A DNA stretch of 64,000 nt from Grosmannia clavigera kw1407. Its lineage: Eukaryota > Ascomycota > Sordariomycetes > Ophiostomatales > Ophiostomataceae. Below, one piece after another: positions 10,525 through 21,057 of this stretch. The position numbers and the translations under genes are program-made. Each line of letters begins with the position of its first letter. The first letter of the stretch is position 1. Under the pieces are notes generated by a model. That model was given only the letters and a program-made list of their open reading frames with translations. It did not search any database and was not told the DNA's origin. The DNA is taken from contig NW_014040772.1 in NCBI RefSeq assembly GCF_000143105.1, positions 186,001-250,000 of the forward strand, read 5' to 3'.

Positions 10525-11879
10525 GTGAGCGACAAAGGCTCTTGAGCAAGCCTTGGCGGACACTGTCTCGACCTGTTGGCCGTGCTAGAGCCCTAACGAC
10601 TGCGATGTCTTGATCGTATTCTCAGATGCTGCCCTGTCTGTTTGGAAGTCCCCGGAGAGTGCGTGTGAAAAAGGGGAACAGGTGAAAGGCAAAGTGTGCA
10701 GTGTCATTGCCACCACTCAAGTGGAAAAGGAGCATTTGTTTTTTGGAAGCAACATGGTCATGTATTGCTGTACAGCTGACAGGATGGGTGTACCACTGAC
10801 AAAAGGTGTACTACTCTTGACTGTACTGTTTGTTCAGATCTACAGATTGACATTTCTCAGATGTCAGACATGGCGGCAAAGTGTTTACAATCGTGTATTG
10901 ATTTCCAGTACGCAGGACAGATACTTCAACGCTGTTGTCGCAGATAGCCATATAATAAAATGTGTTCGGTATATGTCGTCCTTTCATTGTCTGTGAAATT
11001 TGTCACTTTTCCTTCAACTCGTAAATGTGCAAGCTTCAATGTTCGTAGGACTGTAATCATATGCTATAGAACTGATATTATACATGCAAACAGTTTCAAG
11101 ATGCGCTTTCAGCCCAGCAACCTCAAAACGAAGTTGAATATTACAGAATCATCGAAGCATCCTCTTCTCTTCACTGCATGTGCGAGCAACCTGAGATAAT
11201 ATCCTACGAGAATACATTCCTTCTGACAGTTCATAAACTTTAGGGCCTGTGAAGCACATTAGCTCGTTTCTGGCGTGTTGACCTCTAGTTATTGGCAAGT
11301 ATGGCACACGAAACTTACGCCCTGCTCATCTTCTCTGCCAGTTCAGGTGTACATCGTGCTTTACATGCAGGATTCTTCTGAAATCCTAGAGTTGTGAAAG
11401 CAGGAGGGCAGAAAGAAGTACGAGAGCTAAGCTACGAAGAAAGCTATCTACTATAGGGCAAGGGTGCTTCCTTACATAAAGTGGACGGCGTAGCAAATAT
11501 CTAAGGGCGTTAAAGGGCGCCGTAAATCGACTAGGGGGGGACAAAAAGTGATATTTTTTAGAGTAGGTGGCGATATCACGACTTCGGGTTGCAATTATTA
11601 TTGCTACCCCGCATACTCTGCACTCCCATCTTCACCTCCACATTCTGACGAGGCGAAGATCGTTGTAGTCAGAAGACAGCTATTAAAGGAAGTCTGGGCT
11701 GGATACTCTGCACTGAAGGTGGTCCGTGCACCACCGCGCAACACATTCTCACAGGCTCAGCGGCCCCACCATTACGTGTTAGACTGCGCATACGACGTAA
11801 TCAGTCTTCTTGATATTGCGCCCAAACTTAGTTCTTCGTAGGTGAACTCCGCGTCTCTAAATCAAGTGTCGCTACCGAA
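10525..11879. other. Intergenic region, 1.35 kb
   Basis: AT-richer than the flanking genes. Open frames of up to 128 codons (10610-10996) have no ordinary protein character and no recognisable domain, so I call none. A G-run (seven G) at about 11534-11540 next to short purine tracts may mark the edge of a decayed element, but nothing diagnostic is left. Confidence 0.45.
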
Positions 11880-13139
11880 ATGAGCGCAAGTTCATGTTCT
11901 AAGCCGGATGACGATCGAGTATACTTAGCAACGAAAGATACGTTCACAAAAAATGGAAAGAAGAAGCTGAAGGCGATTCGCAAAGTCATTACAACACAAA
12001 GCTGCGACAAAGATAGCGACCTTCGAAAGTTGGTCGATCAATACGGTATCGAAACTATATGCATAACTGTTCAAAACCTGCTCAAGGATAAAATGTACGA
12101 ATTTGAAGGGAGATCGAGCACAGCGGGCATCAAACTACTTACAAAATTGCCTGCCCAGAGTCAACAAGCTACTATTTTTGAGATCAAACCTTCCCAGGGT
12201 GAGGAGACTACCATTGAAGAGGTAGTCAGGAGTAATTGCAGCACGGATCAAGGGGAGGAAGAGGTGGAGGTTGGAGAAGAAGTAAAAGATGAAGAAGACC
12301 AAGGCGACGAAGCACATGCCGAAGACGAAAAAGAAGAGGAAGGAGAGAATGGTCAGTTATATCCACAACACAGAGGTGCGAATTCTAACGAAATCTTAGA
12401 CGCTAATACACATTCCTTACGTGCCAATTCTTCGATCCCGTCGCTGTTTCCGATACGCTTTCCATTTGATGCTGAGCATTTGCTTATGGAGCGGCTACAA
12501 ATGCATCTGGAGCGGGTATCTTTTGGATTTGGAGAACGGATGATGCCGGATGTTCTGGCGAAGAGAAATTGGAACTGCCCCGAGTCGATTGAGCTCAATA
12601 AGTGGCCTATCATTCTCAAAAGATCCAAAGTCCTCAATGCGGTCGTTGTCAGAGCCCTGACTGGACAAGTGTTTCAATCCGTCATGCACATTCGGCATAC
12701 AGCGGTTCACCGCTTGCGAACAGACTCAGATGGGATCGAGCGATTCTTAGAGGCGGCAGAGCTTTATTCTAAGACTCTGGGTGACGAGTCGTACTCCAAA
12801 GCCATGTCACAGCTCAAATCAAATGTCGAGTTGGTGATTGCCGATCTTCGACAACACAAGCTGCTTCTTCAGCAGCAAGAAGAAGAGACTCGGCTGTGGA
12901 TAGTGGATCAGCGAGCAGAACTGGACCGTCTCGAGAAACAGGCTGTTACTCATATGCTTGTGGAAGATGAAAAGTACCAAAGAATTGCTGGGGATAGACT
13001 GAAGAGGGTGATCTTGCATCTGGAAGGCTGCATCGCTGCGCGTGGTTTTGAAGCGAAGGGAAACATAGGCCAGGTCAATGATCATGACCAAGTAGATGAT
13101 GAAGAGGAAGATGAGTTCTATGACTGTGAGGTATACTAG
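11880..13139 (+). CDS. Fungal accessory protein of unknown function (RHTAVHR type)
   Basis: An intronless gene of 419 residues starting at the ATG of MSASSCSKPDD. Residues about 1-95 are a basic, mixed-charge domain; about 105-160 a Glu/Asp-rich linker; about 185-290 a conserved-looking core with NWNCPESIELNKW and MHIRHTAVHRLRT; about 295-375 a helical coiled-coil segment rich in Gln, Glu and Leu; and the end is again acidic. The RHTAVHR core recurs in fungal proteins that I recall being mislabelled as cytochrome c1 in databases; nothing here (no CXXCH haem motif, no membrane anchor) supports that label. Lower GC than its neighbours. Function unknown. Confidence 0.6.
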   Translation: MSASSCSKPDDDRVYLATKDTFTKNGKKKLKAIRKVITTQSCDKDSDLRKLVDQYGIETICITVQNLLKDKMYEFEGRSSTAGIKLLTKLPAQSQQATIFEIKPSQGEETTIEEVVRSNCSTDQGEEEVEVGEEVKDEEDQGDEAHAEDEKEEEGENGQLYPQHRGANSNEILDANTHSLRANSSIPSLFPIRFPFDAEHLLMERLQMHLERVSFGFGERMMPDVLAKRNWNCPESIELNKWPIILKRSKVLNAVVVRALTGQVFQSVMHIRHTAVHRLRTDSDGIERFLEAAELYSKTLGDESYSKAMSQLKSNVELVIADLRQHKLLLQQQEEETRLWIVDQRAELDRLEKQAVTHMLVEDEKYQRIAGDRLKRVILHLEGCIAARGFEAKGNIGQVNDHDQVDDEEEDEFYDCEVY

Positions 13140-13643
13140 GAGCGACTAGTAGCAACGGGTGTTTGCGACCAACAAAACGGCCAAAATGACTGCAGTTGGA
13201 CGTTGGCACATATTCGGATGCTAGTTCATGGCTCAGAAAACTAGACGCCGTTGGAACGTGATAATACAAACGGTTTGGATTACTACATTAGTAATCGTTT
13301 CATTGTGCATTTACTTCGTTCTACGCCTTATATACTAGAAGCCATCAATACATATTATTCCGTAATACGGAGTAGCTTACAGTGGCTTAAGGCTGCTTAG
13401 TAGCTTTAATCGGACACCTTCCAGGGACATGAGCGGGTCCACAGTTCTACACTACCAGATCAGCGAGTTTAACAGGGTCTGCTGTGACGCGTCCAGACGC
13501 GCTTTCATGTGCAGAGGTTCCAAACGGAGCATTTCTTCCCCATATTATCTCACATTCCTCCCTCTCGAAGGATCACGCCTTCAGGGATCTCCCCCGCCTT
13601 TTCTCCGCGAAGCTTTGTCTTGACACTCTTACTATCTGTACTA
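13140..13643. other. Intergenic region with an ACGGAGTA motif
   Basis: No gene is seen. A TACGGAGTAG motif lies at 13366-13375 beside ATTCCGTAATACGG. The right part may hold an upstream exon of the oxygenase gene whose first exon I could not place. Confidence 0.4.
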
Positions 13644-16600
13644 ATGGCCATGGCTGGTGCAGGCGGGCCAGAGGCTTTGGCCGAACTCACATATATATCT
13701 CTGACGGATCTGGGGAATCAGAAATCACATCTTCGCCTGTTTCGCATACCTCGTCGTATGAGGAACGGCACGACACTTCCAACAGCCCCCACCCTTTCCT
13801 CCGCCGCACCCTTGATGCCATCAAACCGGCGGGCAGTTTCGCCGCATTCAACTCGCTGTCGTCACTGAACCTAGGACTCGCCGTTCCAGATGTCGGCACC
13901 ATTACCATGCCGCTACAAGAGCCACAGGCCAGACAGATTATCGAGAAGGCTCGCCAGGCACCCTACGGCAAAGGAGAGGAGACGGTTGTGGACACGTCTG
14001 TCCGCAGCACCTGGGAGCTGGACGCGGGCCAGTTTGAGCTGCAGGGCCCTGCGTGGGAGCGCCTCCTCGAAACTGTGCTGGCGAGCGTGAAGAAGAGCCT
14101 GGGGGTGGTCTCGCCTATTCGCGCGGAGTTATACAAGATGTTGCTATACGAAAAAGGTGCCATGTTCAAGGCACATACAGAGTGAGTCTGCCTAAGCAGT
14201 CGCAATAAGCTTGGACGTAGATTGCTGACATGGAAAATGGATTGCTAGTTCTCCCAAGATCCCCGGCATGTTTGGCACGCTCGTCATCGTACTTCCCTCT
14301 ATTCACCAGGGAGGCGAAGTTGTTTTGAGGCACCGCGGCGAGAAGAAGGTCTTTGCGTCCTCTCATGTGGCGCAGGGATTCATGGGCTGGTATTCGGACG
14401 TGCAGCACGAAGTTCTCCCGGTCACAATGGGCTATCGGTGGGCTCTCACCTACAACATGACTCTCGTTGATCCAGCTGCAGATCCGCCCTTTGCTAGTCG
14501 GCTGGGCCACGAGCAGCAGTCACATCTTTTCAGTGCAGTCGAGCAATGGATCGAAGGCGGGAGTGGAAGTCCTGTCTATACCCTTGATCACAACTACACC
14601 GAGGCTCGCATCTCTCTCCAAGCCCTCAAAGGCAGAGATATGGCCGTCGTCCAGGCCCTGCGAGACATCTCATCCAAGCTTCCGGTGGATATATTTTTGG
14701 CAATCCTGGAAAAGCAAGACACGGGAAGCTGTGACGGCGGCGATTATTATGGCCACTACAGCAAGCTTGTGCGCAACAGGTGCAATGAAGATGATGAGGA
14801 CGACGAGACGGATGGAGGCGGTGGTGACTTGCATGGTCTGATCGATATTATCAGTACTACGCACTCATTCAAGAAGCTCGTCGATCTAAACGGCACTCAT
14901 TTGGCCGAGGGTTTCGTCTTGTATGAGAAGGATTTACTAGTCCGGGGTGCTTTCGCCAATGGTCGTGTGAAAGAGATCGACTTTACAGAGGGATTTTCCG
15001 GAAATGAAGTGAGTTGTAATTCCCAGCAGGACAAAGCCTCACCGTTGAAGAAATTTAGCTGACACTCCATCCTTAACACAGGGAGGTCCAAGCGCCACTC
15101 ATGCCTACCTAGTCTCGGTACGTAATGCTTGTCTTTCGACCTCAACGGTTACCAAACTAACATGTTGCTTGTACTAGGGCGTTGTATTAGTGCGGCAAAG
15201 ATCCAATCATTACTTCATGCTCTCAGCTCTCGGCAAAGAAAGTGAGGTGTTCTACGGTTCAGGTTTCAAAAACCTATGTTCTCTTATCTCGTACTACTCT
15301 GTCAAATGTGAAGACCCCTTCAGAGATGAGGCTCACCTCATCTTACTAAAGAAGCTATGCAACCGGGCCTGGCAGCCTCCAGTGACTGTATCACGGTATC
15401 GGAAGGATGTGGACGGGCCAGCGGCGACTCTTCTTCTTCAGGCTGCAGTGCAGATGAGGGATTGGGTGTTCTTCGACAAGGCGGTCCAAAATACCAAAAA
15501 CGGATTCACCGACACCTTTTACGAGTGGATCACAGGAGAGCTGGCAAACGGCTTGCCATTTGCGGACGTCAAAGAGCCGTAAGTCACCGTCCCTATCAGA
15601 AGCAGGCGTCTCTAACTTTTAATTTCACAGGCTACTCCACGCAGTGCTGTCTTTACCACGTATAGGACAGGCTTTTCTGGCAATCACCTCCATCACTATA
15701 TTGAAGCCGAATACCCAACCAGGGACCGATAGCAAACAGGATTGGGCACTCAAAGCGCTGGATGGAGTCCTAAATACATTGGGGTCAAAGACTCTTGAAA
15801 ACCTAGACGGCAGATTGCTAATCACAGTCTTCACTCGTTGCTACAATGTCGAACACATACGAACGCGGTGAGTCCTGGGCATCTGCATCCCACATAGACG
15901 GCAGAGCGACAGCTAAACAGTGCGTGCAGAGTTGTGCCTCTTCTGGCGAAGCGAACAACGCACGTGCCAGTTTTTCTCGAAATCTTAAGCAAGATTGCCG
16001 AGGAGAGTAGACGAGAGAGCGACGAAAAGAAGCTGTGGTTGGACATGTACGAGCTTCTGGTTACATCTCTGATCACATCCCTAGATATACTGAGCTTGAA
16101 CGCGGAGGCAGGCGCAGTGTCTTCCCGTCCTGCCAAGGTGGCTCGGCACTACTATGATGCATACCTGACCTTGCCAGAGCCCAACCCCCAAGGTGAAGGC
16201 ACCCGCGATAGGGAGCAAGTGGCTCGCCGAGCTCTACAAGGACCTACTTTCCCTGTTGCCAATCAGCGACCTGGCAATGAGGCTGGCGCAGAGAATCAGC
16301 AGAGCGGCGGAACAGATCAGACCGGAAGAATTTGTTTCTCTGTGGATCCCGTTCCTTCAGCAGCTCGTCCCTGTGTTGGAGAAGAGCTCGGTCCCACTTT
16401 CAACGCCACAGTATCAAGAGGTATTTGTGGCGCTTCTCGATGCGTATCTCAAGTACCACGTCTGCAAAGAAGTCACGGATGAAGGCCGTACGCTTCAGCG
16501 ACCGACAGTCCCGTGTCAATGTGGCGACTGCGCCAGATTAAACGCCTTTCTTGGTAACTCTGAGCTGTGCGTCGGCCGCTTCGCTATCGGCAAACGCCGA

Positions 16601-16981
16601 CGGCAGCACCTACACAACGTGCTCGATGGGGCCCGTATCGACTGCCAGCACGTCACCGAGCGGCTTGGCAACCCGCAGACGCTGGTGGTAAGAAAGACGT
16701 CCACGAAACACGAAGCTGCACGGAAAGACTGGCTAGCACGAAAAACCGAGGCAGAGAAGCTGCTGCACTCGTTTCCCAATGAAAAATTGCGTACCCTCCT
16801 CGGAGCGGAGTATCTACGCATCTTTCATATGGAAGACATTCTGTGGTCTGAATGGAAGGTCAGTCCTCAGGCGGTAGTGGTGCCTGGGCCACCTGTGCTT
16901 AGGCCATCTGTGCCGGCACGAGGCCTGAAGAGAAAGGCAGAGACAGATATTGAAGTGGTTGATCTTACGGGTTTGGATTGA
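13644..16981 (+). CDS. Large 2OG-Fe(II) oxygenase family protein, multi-exon
   Basis: The coding frame is clear from about 13690. Exons end or start at 14181, 14249-15008, 15082-15117, 15178-15578, 15631-15867, then 15921 or 15930 (both in frame), and the gene ends at 16981. The first intron splits the HxD iron motif: AHT|D is followed by SPKIPGMFGTLVIVLPS, and the distal His is in QHEVLPVTMGYRWALTYN. This is the prolyl-4-hydroxylase-like dioxygenase core (iron, 2-oxoglutarate and oxygen dependent). A 500-residue region of unknown role follows, with a CQCGDCARLNAFL cysteine cluster near the end. The start is unresolved: the main frame has no ATG before 13907, and ATGs at 13644/13650 are in another frame. 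Around 16138-16190 the frame also changes; either a 40-nt intron (16138-16177) or one missing C in the run at 16185-16189 would explain it. Confidence 0.6.
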
Positions 16982-17987
16982 TGATAATACAAGAAGATAG
17001 TCAGTCTATGAACAGTTGGGTTGCCGAAACTTGTTGTCTGGATTTGAAGATCAGAACAATAACACAAGATGCTTTAGAATTGCCGAATTTCTTTTGACAA
17101 CAGTGAGAATGAACATGCCGTCGTGCTCGCAAGACACCGTTGTTATAATCTAGTCGTGACTTTTGCTACTAAGCTCGATTGGCTTCAGTTCTCACTTCCC
17201 GACTATGCATAGACAGTGTGAGAAATACACCGAGCGATAAGTAGAGATCTCGTACAAATACAATACTTTATTCCGTCCGAAAGAGACGTCAGCAATGAAG
17301 TGCGGTGAGTTACCGACTTTCATGCTTTTGAAATGTCTTTACATCAGCTGGAAGCTTTTGCAGGTTTTGTGATTTGTGGGGTACCATTCTACTATGGCTC
17401 ACGTCGGTCATTATCCAATTTTTAAGGAGCTACGCCATAACATAGGTCTATTTCTCACAAAGCTTCTATCAAGTGAGCCCACGAGAAAGGCTATAGTACC
17501 ACATCATCTTCAAAACAAGATCAAGCAACATGCCCGAGAGGTGAAAATCAGACACCCGTCCCTCGTGGAAGAAGCGATCTATCGCTGATGCAGCGGGGGG
17601 CCTATCATCGCAAATCGCAAAATAATATCCCATGTGTCGACTCTTCTAAGGAATACTAACTTTCGAGTTGTGCCATATCTAGACGCACATTTACAGCTAT
17701 AACAGATCCTCTATCAACAATGTAATCAGAACCAACCACAAATGCGCCATGGTTTGATGCCACAAAGATCACGAGATAAGCAACCTTCCTATACCCCCCT
17801 CGGAGTACACCCAATCGAAGACACGAGTTGCTTTCGTGCCGCCCTTAAACATATAATAAGCTGAAGCTGACGATTGACACCGCACAAAGCGGGATGAAAT
17901 CAGCCCAAAGGTTTTGGTTCATCTCTATATATAAGGTTTAGATACACCGAACTTTATCGATCTATGGTCCACAACCGACACCTCCCT
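16982..17987. other. Intergenic region, 1.0 kb
   Basis: Between a plus-strand and a minus-strand 3' end. No gene, RNA or clear repeat is seen; a short open frame at 17376-17588 (70 codons) has no recognisable features. One CGGAGTAC motif is at 17801-17808. Confidence 0.45.
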
Positions 17988-20572
17988 CTATTCAGACTCA
18001 GATGTCTCGTCCAGCAACTGTCCTATGCTCAGATGCCACTTCATCTCGTTGAAGCCCCCGGACAGAGGAAGCCGCAAGGGAACGTTCAACGTCTCCTCCT
18101 CTTCTGCGATCTCGCTCGCCACATGAGGGTTAAACCGGTATGGGGCTGTCACCAGCAACTTGAAGGTGCAGGTCGGTTTTGACTTGCGCGACTTGCTGTC
18201 ACGTGACAGGCGAAGCAGCCCATGCAGCAGTTGCTCGGCCGCAGCCTCAGTCCTCTGCGCGCCCAGATAGAGAGAGAGGCCGTCGACGATGCAGAAAACG
18301 ATCGTATCTGCAGGAAGCTGCAGAACTACAGCACGAAAACGACGCAGCACCGACTTCACATCATCGTGCTTGACCTTTCCCAGGGCGATGGCCGGCCGGA
18401 CGTCCACGCCGGCCTCCTCATCCGTTTCGCCACAGATTGTCACTAGCTGTGCTAGCAGGCTATTTGCCACGCCGCTGACCATATCCTGGTAACCGCCTCG
18501 GCTGCCGCTGGCAATGTGCTGGCCGCAGAAGTAGTACAGCGGCACGACATCGGGTTTGGCCTGCGAGCGCATGTGCAGCAGTGCTGCTGCCATTCTTGCG
18601 CACACAAACGACATTGCCGAGCAGCGCATTGCTGCTTGGCTGCCTCCGTTCACCAGCAGTGCCGTTGAGTGTGGCGCAGACACCCACGCAGCCAACTGCT
18701 CTGACCGAGTCACGTGAACACTCCGCTCCTGATCATCGCGGTTCATCGTGTGGATTTCCCCGAGGTCACCTGACTTGACCTCGGCCGCCGAAATTACTAG
18801 ATAAGACGAAGCCCTGATCTGCGCGCATACTGCGCACAGTCTGGTCTTCAATCAGTCAACCACCGAACGAAATACCATCACTAGATCTTCTGAAGGCCTT
18901 AGAGCTTACTACGATACGTGCAACTGGTCCGGACGAATATCCCACAAGGGTTACCGTACGGGTCTTACACTGGTGATCACGCAGAACGTGCGTGACAGAC
19001 TAGTGGTGCACGGAGTAGAAGCCACAATCGTTGGGCCTATCTTATACATATCCAGAAGGTCGGCACTGGTAGCAGCGAGGTCGTAGTCGAGTCTTCGGAG
19101 AAGTGTCTTGCATGCAGCAACGCGTTCTGGTCCAAATGTCAGTCAACGTCTTGTTGTTTGTGCCAATTTCATACTAAAAGCACCTACCCTCTTTGTCCGC
19201 CTTGGGTGCCAGTAGAGCCAGCCGAAATGTGCGAATGTCGGCCCCAGCTAGATCATTCAATGGGGCATCTGTATATGTTTTCGTCAGCTTCCGGAGCGTT
19301 GCGCTATTTTAATACGCAAACACAGGAACGCTCACTTAGGGCCTCGACAGTTCGTAGCACTTGTGCATTTCCTGTCATAAACTCCATCAAATGTTTCATT
19401 GCTTCGGTCTGCTCGTCTAAGGCGATAGCCTGTCGGTTCTGCGTCTCCCTAACGTCGACAAGGTGGTCCTTGATCTGAAACAGGTTCTGCTCAATGGCGT
19501 TGTAGCTATGTTGCAGCACCTGCAACACGCGGCTGTATTCCTTATTGGCAGCCACTATGACAGCGTGGAGTGTATCGAGAATCCGTGCGTTTCCGGCAGC
19601 CGTGGCCTTGGCCAGCTCGTCCAGCGTCTCCTTCTGGCAGATATCTGCCTCGGCGTTGAAGGCGTCTCGTGCCGTGGTTATGGCCTGGACCTTTGCGAGA
19701 AGCCCCTTTTCGAACGAAGTCGGTGTTACGATGGCTTTCAGTACCTTCTTGGCAGATTTCTGTCGTAGATAATGGAGGATGTGGCCGATTGCCGTCAGGA
19801 TAGAGACGTAAAAGGATTTGCTCAGGGCTATAAGAGTCGGTTTCTTGTCGTAGATCGCGAGCACGCGCTGTGCGCTGTTGAGAAGGAAGGGAATCTGCAG
19901 CAACGCCTCCATGACGGCGTCCTTGACATGGCTCATGCGAGCAGCCGCCTTCATTGTCAGCACCGAAGATCCAGATGGAAGATGCAATTCGCCGCAGTAT
20001 ACAAATGGGCGGCTTACCGAAACGACCATCTTCAGCCCACCACACACGATTGAAAAGTATTCAGACTCGCTCGGCAGCAGTCCCAGCCAGCTGTCCAGAT
20101 TTTCTTTGCTCTCGCCCAGCTTCTGAAACGCCTTCTCTATGCGACCCCAAGCCCCGCCGGTCGGCTGGGACGTCTTCAGCGCATCGGCCAGCACTGATTC
20201 AAGCTCCTTGAAAGTGTGCGTGGCTTCTGGGTCGATGCCGGTGCGGTACTTTGGCTTGGCCGTGCTCTCGTACTCTTTCATGGCCTCTTTGAAGAGACGC
20301 TCCTCGGTGGAGACTTGCTTATCGGTAATCGTTTGCTGTTCGTCCTTCGGAGCCAGCGGTTGTGTCAAACGGCGTGTTAGTGTTCTGAGGGGGGCAGATA
20401 CAGCGACCTTGACGGCCTGTAGCGATGGGTGCAGCGAACCATCGAGTGGACTGTCGGGGGAGGTTGCAAATGTTAGGCTGAGCGTGCGGGCGGCCTTCTT
20501 CAGACGCGCACCTTCGCCCATCAGCTCGGCAACGTCGCCACCGGAATCCACATACAGCGGAGTAGAAGCCAT
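17988..20572 (-). CDS. STAND-like fungal protein, DUF7708-type N-terminus, no canonical P-loop
   Basis: I join several exons into one gene: 20572-19336 (412 residues), 19268-19188, 19126 to about 18969, and a last exon entering near 18845-18829 and ending at 17988; the final acceptor is not certain. Exons 1-3 join in phase, giving LRTVEALNAPLNDLAGADIRT. The N-terminal half is helical and matches the domain that precedes NTPase modules in many fungal NLR-like proteins (DUF7708, from memory). The last exon holds AAWVSAPHSTALLVNGGSQ where a P-loop is expected, but no GKS/GKT, followed by a Walker-B-like IVFCIVDG. Nucleotide hydrolysis is therefore doubtful. No C-terminal ankyrin, WD or TPR repeats are present, so it is not a full NLR receptor. 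A role in self/non-self recognition is inference. Confidence 0.6.
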
Positions 20573-21057
20573 TATTCGGATAATGCCCAAGCCGGGAAAC
20601 GGACATGAAAGAAAGAAAAGGGCCGCAAACTCATTTCTACTACCAATTTGTGGCTATAATTGTTCAGATTCGTTCGTCCACCAGCTTGAGGATCAGCCTC
20701 ACATCCTGCAGCGTCAGCGTCGCATCGCCACGTCGATTAGGACTAGCTGCCTGCAGTAGCTCTCTACAGAGTACGGATTAATATTCGTCTGGCAAGACGC
20801 AAGATAGAGGGGCATGATAACTGAGAGGGGTCAACAGAGTGTCGAGCCTAACATATCAGCAAAACCCCACCTATGAAATATGCTTCCCCTCTCAGTTTGG
20901 GCTTATGCGATCGTCTGTAACTTGTCATCGGACTTCCTATGACACATCGAGTCAGAAAAGACATGCCACCACTGAATCAGGACTCTCTGCAGTCTTCCAA
21001 TAGTGTTTTTTTATTGCCCCTGTCCCCGAACATTCATCTAAAGTTTCAAGGAGCAAG
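20573..21057. other. Divergent intergenic region
   Basis: Lies between the start of the STAND-like gene (minus) and the start of the AAA+ gene (plus), so it must carry both promoters. No further element is recognised. Confidence 0.5.

Noticed and set aside
13484..13906. Oxygenase start at 13484 (GTG) or restriction to the ATG at 13907
   Set aside because: GTG is unlikely, and 13907 would remove the conserved-looking LDAIKPAGSFAAF block, so the first exon is left open instead.
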